Positions 60,357-64,000 of a DNA stretch of 64,000 nucleotides are shown piece by piece. Every line of letters begins with the position of its first letter. The stretch's first letter is position 1. Both the position numbers and the translations under genes were made by a program. The notes under the pieces were generated by a model that saw only the letters and a program-made list of their open reading frames with translations, had not been told where the DNA came from and did no database searches. Source of the DNA: Candidatus Kryptoniota bacterium (GTDB lineage Bacteria; Bacteroidota; Ignavibacteria; Kryptoniales; JAKASW01); the NCBI GenBank assembly GCA_024641705.1, contig JAHECO010000011.1, positions 35,063-99,062 of the forward strand, read 5' to 3'.

Positions 60357-61862
60357 ATGAAAAAGCCCCGTCTGAGTTTCTGGCAGATTTGGAACATGAG
60401 TTTCGGGTTCCTCGGCATCCAGTTCGGGTTCGCACTGCAGAACGCGAACGTCAGCAGGATATTCGAGACGCTCGGCGCCAGGGTAGATGCGATACCTATC
60501 CTATGGATCGCGGCGCCCGTCACGGGCCTCGTCGTCCAGCCGATAATAGGGCACATGAGTGACAAGACCTGGGGGAGACTCGGAAGGCGGCGGCCGTACT
60601 TTCTCTCCGGCGCGATACTCGCCTCGATTGCACTCTTCATAATGCCCAACTCTCCGGTGCTCTGGGTGGCTGCCGGGATGCTTTGGATCATGGATACCTC
60701 GATCAACATTTCGATGGAGCCCTTCAGGGCGTTCGTCGGCGACATGCTTCCGTCAGAGCAGAGAACCATCGGCTTCGCGATGCAGAGCTTCTTCATCGGC
60801 GTGGGCGCGGTCGTAGCCTCGGCGCTTCCGTATATCCTGACCAACTGGTTCGGCGTGGGCAACACTGCGCCGGTAGGGATGATTCCGGAATCGGTCAAGT
60901 TATCCTTCTATATCGGCGGTGCGGTCTTCTTCCTCGCCGTTCTCTGGACTGTACTGAGCTCGAAGGAATATCCGCCGGATGAGCTGGCGGCGTTCGGGGA
61001 AGAGGGGAGCGCGGCTGCGGAACACCAGGAACGCGAACCGGTCGCTTCCTCGAAATTTGTGAAACACGGCCTGATCTGGACTGCAATAGGCGGCGTACTC
61101 TTCGTCGTTTTCTACCTCTTCATTTATATGGATTACGGGCTCGGCGTTTTCTTCGGCGGCATTGCGGCGTTCGGTATCCTCCAGCTTATCGCCGGCGCGC
61201 TTACCGGGAGGAACAGCGTTAACGGAGGGCTGGTGGTCGTGATGAACGATCTCTTCAGGATGCCGAAGACCATGGTACAGCTGGCTTACGTGCAGTTCTT
61301 TTCCTGGTTTGCGCTCTTCGCGATGTGGATATACACGACTCCCGCGGTTGCCCATCATATATACGGCGCCACCGACACTGCTTCGGCATTGTACAATGAG
61401 GGAGCAAACTGGGTCGGAGTCCTGATGGCGGTCTACAACGGCTTTGCCGCGGTCATGGCTTTCCTGCTTGTGTGGATCGCGCGAAAGACGAACAGGAAAA
61501 CCGTGCACGCGATCAGCCTCGTCTGCGGAGGGCTGGGCCTCGCCTCGTTTTACGTCATCAAAGATCCGAACCTCCTCCTGATTTCGGAGTTGGGGATAGG
61601 CCTGGCCTGGGCTTCCATACTGGCGATGCCGTACGCGATACTTACCGGCTCGCTTCCGGCGAAGAAGATGGGAGTCTATATGGGGATATTCAACTTCTTC
61701 ATCGTCATCCCGCAGATCACTGCCGCGGCAATTCTCGGATTCTTCGTGAAGCATCTCTTCGGGGATGAGGCGATCTACGCCCTTCTCCTCGGCGGGGCGT
61801 CTCTCATCGTCGCCGCCCTTCTGGTGATGAAAGTGGAGGATGTGGATGGAAACGCGGGGTGA
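60357..61862 (+). CDS. MFS sugar transporter (SLC45/GPH-like)
   Basis: KPRLSFWQIWNMSFGFLGIQFGFALQNANVSRIFETLGA...IIGHMSDKTWGRLGRRRPYFLSGAI. Confidence 0.9.
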   Translation: MKKPRLSFWQIWNMSFGFLGIQFGFALQNANVSRIFETLGARVDAIPILWIAAPVTGLVVQPIIGHMSDKTWGRLGRRRPYFLSGAILASIALFIMPNSPVLWVAAGMLWIMDTSINISMEPFRAFVGDMLPSEQRTIGFAMQSFFIGVGAVVASALPYILTNWFGVGNTAPVGMIPESVKLSFYIGGAVFFLAVLWTVLSSKEYPPDELAAFGEEGSAAAEHQEREPVASSKFVKHGLIWTAIGGVLFVVFYLFIYMDYGLGVFFGGIAAFGILQLIAGALTGRNSVNGGLVVVMNDLFRMPKTMVQLAYVQFFSWFALFAMWIYTTPAVAHHIYGATDTASALYNEGANWVGVLMAVYNGFAAVMAFLLVWIARKTNRKTVHAISLVCGGLGLASFYVIKDPNLLLISELGIGLAWASILAMPYAILTGSLPAKKMGVYMGIFNFFIVIPQITAAAILGFFVKHLFGDEAIYALLLGGASLIVAALLVMKVEDVDGNAG

Positions 61863-61955
61863 TGTTATCTTAGTCGGGCGCGCGGGATATATGACTTGCG
61901 ATCTATGCCGTGCCGCGGTCCGAATGAAAACCGAGTTTAACCCGAGGAATATGCG

Positions 61956-63758
61956 ATGAAATTACTGTCCGTCATTTTTATATACGCCTTCTTCCTGGGA
62001 CAGGCGAGCGCCCAGGTGCATGTGCCCGATTGGGCGATGAAAGCCGTGTGGTATCAGATCTTCCCTGAGCGCTTCCGCAACGGGGATCCGAAGAACGACC
62101 CGACGGCAAAAGACGCTCAGGTCACCAACCCGTCCTGGCGCATCTCACCCTGGACGAGCGACTGGTACAAGCTGCAGCCGTGGGAAAAGAAAGTTTCGGA
62201 TAAATTCTACGATGTCGTCTTCGACAGAAGATACGGCGGCGACCTTGAGGGAGTGATGGATGAGCTCCCCTACCTTCGAAAGCTTGGCATCAACGCCATA
62301 TACTTTAACCCGCTGTTCGAATCCCCCTCGCTGCACAAGTATAACACGGCGACGTACACCCACATCGATCACAACTTCGGTCCCGATCCCAGGGGCGACC
62401 TCAGGATAATGGCCGAAGAAAAACCCGACGACCCGTCCACCTGGAAGTGGACTTCCGCCGACAAGGAGTTTCTCAGGCTGATCAGGAAAGCCCACTCGAT
62501 GGGAATGAAAGTCATAATCGACGGTGTGTTCAACCACGTCGGCACCGACTTCTGGGCTTTCAAAGATGTCGAGAAAAACCAGGAGAAGTCGCCGTACAAA
62601 AACTGGTTCGTGGTAAGAAGCTGGAACGATTCTGCAAAAGGGACGAAGTTCGAGTACGACGCATGGTGGGGAGTCAAATCGCTGCCGATATTCAGGAAAG
62701 ACTCCGTGACGGGTCTGGTGCACGGACCTTATGAATATATAATGGCGATAACGAAGCGATGGATGGACCCGGTCGAAGATCCCGTTCACGGGAACGGGAA
62801 TCCGAAGGACGGCGTCGACGGATGGAGGCTCGACGTTCCCAACGAAGTGCCGCATCCGTTCTGGATTGCCTGGCGCAAGGCCGTCAAGGCTATCAATCCC
62901 AATGCTCTCATCATAGGTGAGATCTGGGGGGACGCGTCGCCATGGCTGAAGGGAGACCAGTTCGACGGCGTAATGAATTACGAATTCGCGAAGGCCGTGA
63001 TGAAGTTCTTCATCGACGAGAAAGTGGCGATAACCCCGAAACAGTTCGATTCCACTCTGGCGGTGATCAGGCACATGTACCCCGACAGCGTGAACTACGT
63101 CTTGCAGAACCTTGTCGACAGCCACGACACGGACCGTCTCGCCTCGATGATCGTGAACCCGGACCGCTCTTACAACGGGGATGCCAGCCCGAGGAACAAC
63201 CCCAGATACGACGTCCGTAAGCCGGACGCCACGGAAGTCCAGCGCCAGAAACTAATCGTACTTTTCCAGATGACATACGTCGGTGCGCCGATGGTGTATT
63301 ACGGCGACGAGGCCGGCATGTGGGGCGCCACCGATCCCGACGATCGAAAGCCGATGTTGTGGGCAGATATGAAATACCAGGACGAGAAGAGCAGTCCTCT
63401 GCCGGGCAAGACCCGCCCCGACGACAAGAACAGGTTCAACAAAGATCTTTTCGATTTCTACAGCAGGCTCATCCACGAGCGGGAAAGCAACCCGGCGCTT
63501 AGTGTCGGGACATACAAGACGCTCGTCGCCGACAATGCGAAGTTGGTGTTCGCCTTCGAGAGGAAATACGGGAATCATACCGCAATCGTCGGCTTCAACC
63601 TCTCTGACAGGGATAGGAGCCTGGATGTCCCGGTCGCAGGGAGCGGAACCGGCTTCAGGGATATCCTGAGCATGAGGAGTGTCAAAGTAAAAGGCCACAG
63701 GCTTCATGTCGTCATCAAGCCGGGATGGGGAGTCCTCCTTGTGAACCGCGGGAAGTGA
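61956..63758 (+). CDS. GH13 family alpha-glucosidase/cyclomaltodextrinase-like enzyme with signal peptide
   Basis: [102 protein letters not shown]. Confidence 0.95.
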   Translation: MKLLSVIFIYAFFLGQASAQVHVPDWAMKAVWYQIFPERFRNGDPKNDPTAKDAQVTNPSWRISPWTSDWYKLQPWEKKVSDKFYDVVFDRRYGGDLEGVMDELPYLRKLGINAIYFNPLFESPSLHKYNTATYTHIDHNFGPDPRGDLRIMAEEKPDDPSTWKWTSADKEFLRLIRKAHSMGMKVIIDGVFNHVGTDFWAFKDVEKNQEKSPYKNWFVVRSWNDSAKGTKFEYDAWWGVKSLPIFRKDSVTGLVHGPYEYIMAITKRWMDPVEDPVHGNGNPKDGVDGWRLDVPNEVPHPFWIAWRKAVKAINPNALIIGEIWGDASPWLKGDQFDGVMNYEFAKAVMKFFIDEKVAITPKQFDSTLAVIRHMYPDSVNYVLQNLVDSHDTDRLASMIVNPDRSYNGDASPRNNPRYDVRKPDATEVQRQKLIVLFQMTYVGAPMVYYGDEAGMWGATDPDDRKPMLWADMKYQDEKSSPLPGKTRPDDKNRFNKDLFDFYSRLIHERESNPALSVGTYKTLVADNAKLVFAFERKYGNHTAIVGFNLSDRDRSLDVPVAGSGTGFRDILSMRSVKVKGHRLHVVIKPGWGVLLVNRGK

Positions 63759-63795
63759 CTCAAGTGTCCGAAGAATATTTGAACAGGAGCTGAAA

Positions 63796-64000
63796 GTGTC
63801 GGGAGTCAGACTGGTCAACGTGAACAAGACGTACGAGGGGGGCATCAGCGCCGCCCGCGATATCAACCTGACGGTAGAAGACAAGGAATTCCTGGTTCTT
63901 GTAGGACCGTCGGGTTGCGGGAAGACGACGGTTCTGAGGATGATAGCGGGACTGGAAGAGATAACAGCCGGGGAGCTGTACATAGGAGACCGGCTGATGA
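63796..64000 (+). CDS. ABC transporter ATP-binding protein (MalK/UgpC-like), 3' truncated by window end
   Basis: GTG start; [67 protein letters not shown], Walker [10 protein letters not shown]. Absent from the ORF track because no stop lies in the window. Confidence 0.93.
   Translation, partial: MSGVRLVNVNKTYEGGISAARDINLTVEDKEFLVLVGPSGCGKTTVLRMIAGLEEITAGELYIGDRLM

Noticed and set aside
1-64000. rRNA or tRNA genes
   Set aside because: None recognised by eye; a tRNAscan/Infernal run would be needed to exclude small RNAs.

Overview
This 64 kb window comes from a bacterial chromosome. It is probably a Bacteroidota/Ignavibacteria-like lineage, judging by several secreted proteins that end in NQNYPNPFNPST-type type IX sorting domains, TonB-dependent receptors and a PorV/PorQ-family protein. 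Left part (0-16 kb): sparse genes among many small palindromic repeats. It holds a 'mobile mystery A/B' HTH+Fic pair, a GIY-YIG protein, a TonB-dependent receptor, an ECF sigma/anti-sigma pair, three pilin-like membrane-anchored proteins, a truncated GH97 glycosidase and a frameshifted outer-membrane protein. Middle (16-33 kb): a second ECF sigma/anti-sigma operon, TonB, GH92, APC permease, class-V aminotransferase, DEAD helicase, an RHH/MazF toxin-antitoxin pair inside a possible TIR-bounded cassette, isochorismatase and MFS. 33-38 kb: two octaheme cytochromes c (OTR-like and HAO-like) flanking a bacterioferritin-like gene. 38-64 kb: a large alpha-glucan locus with GH31, a LacI regulator, a SusC-like receptor without a recognisable SusD, a 1229-aa surface protein, a PorV-like protein, a triple starch-binding-like protein, a secreted GH13, a SurA-like chaperone, MalEFG-type ABC genes, an MFS sugar transporter, a periplasmic GH13 and the start of a MalK-type ATPase at the window edge. 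Strongest observations: (1) the four consecutive junctions from the surA-like gene to the MFS gene each carry a different palindromic/short repeat, and two of these repeats appear to supply N-terminal coding sequence; (2) a 127-bp palindromic element occurs three times, two copies identical; (3) the toxin-antitoxin module is bounded by related TIR sequences; (4) three decamers lie exactly 33 bp apart at the mobile-mystery-A promoter; (5) the glucan-uptake locus is PorV-linked and lacks SusD. All calls come from reading the sequence and supplied ORFs; no database search was run.
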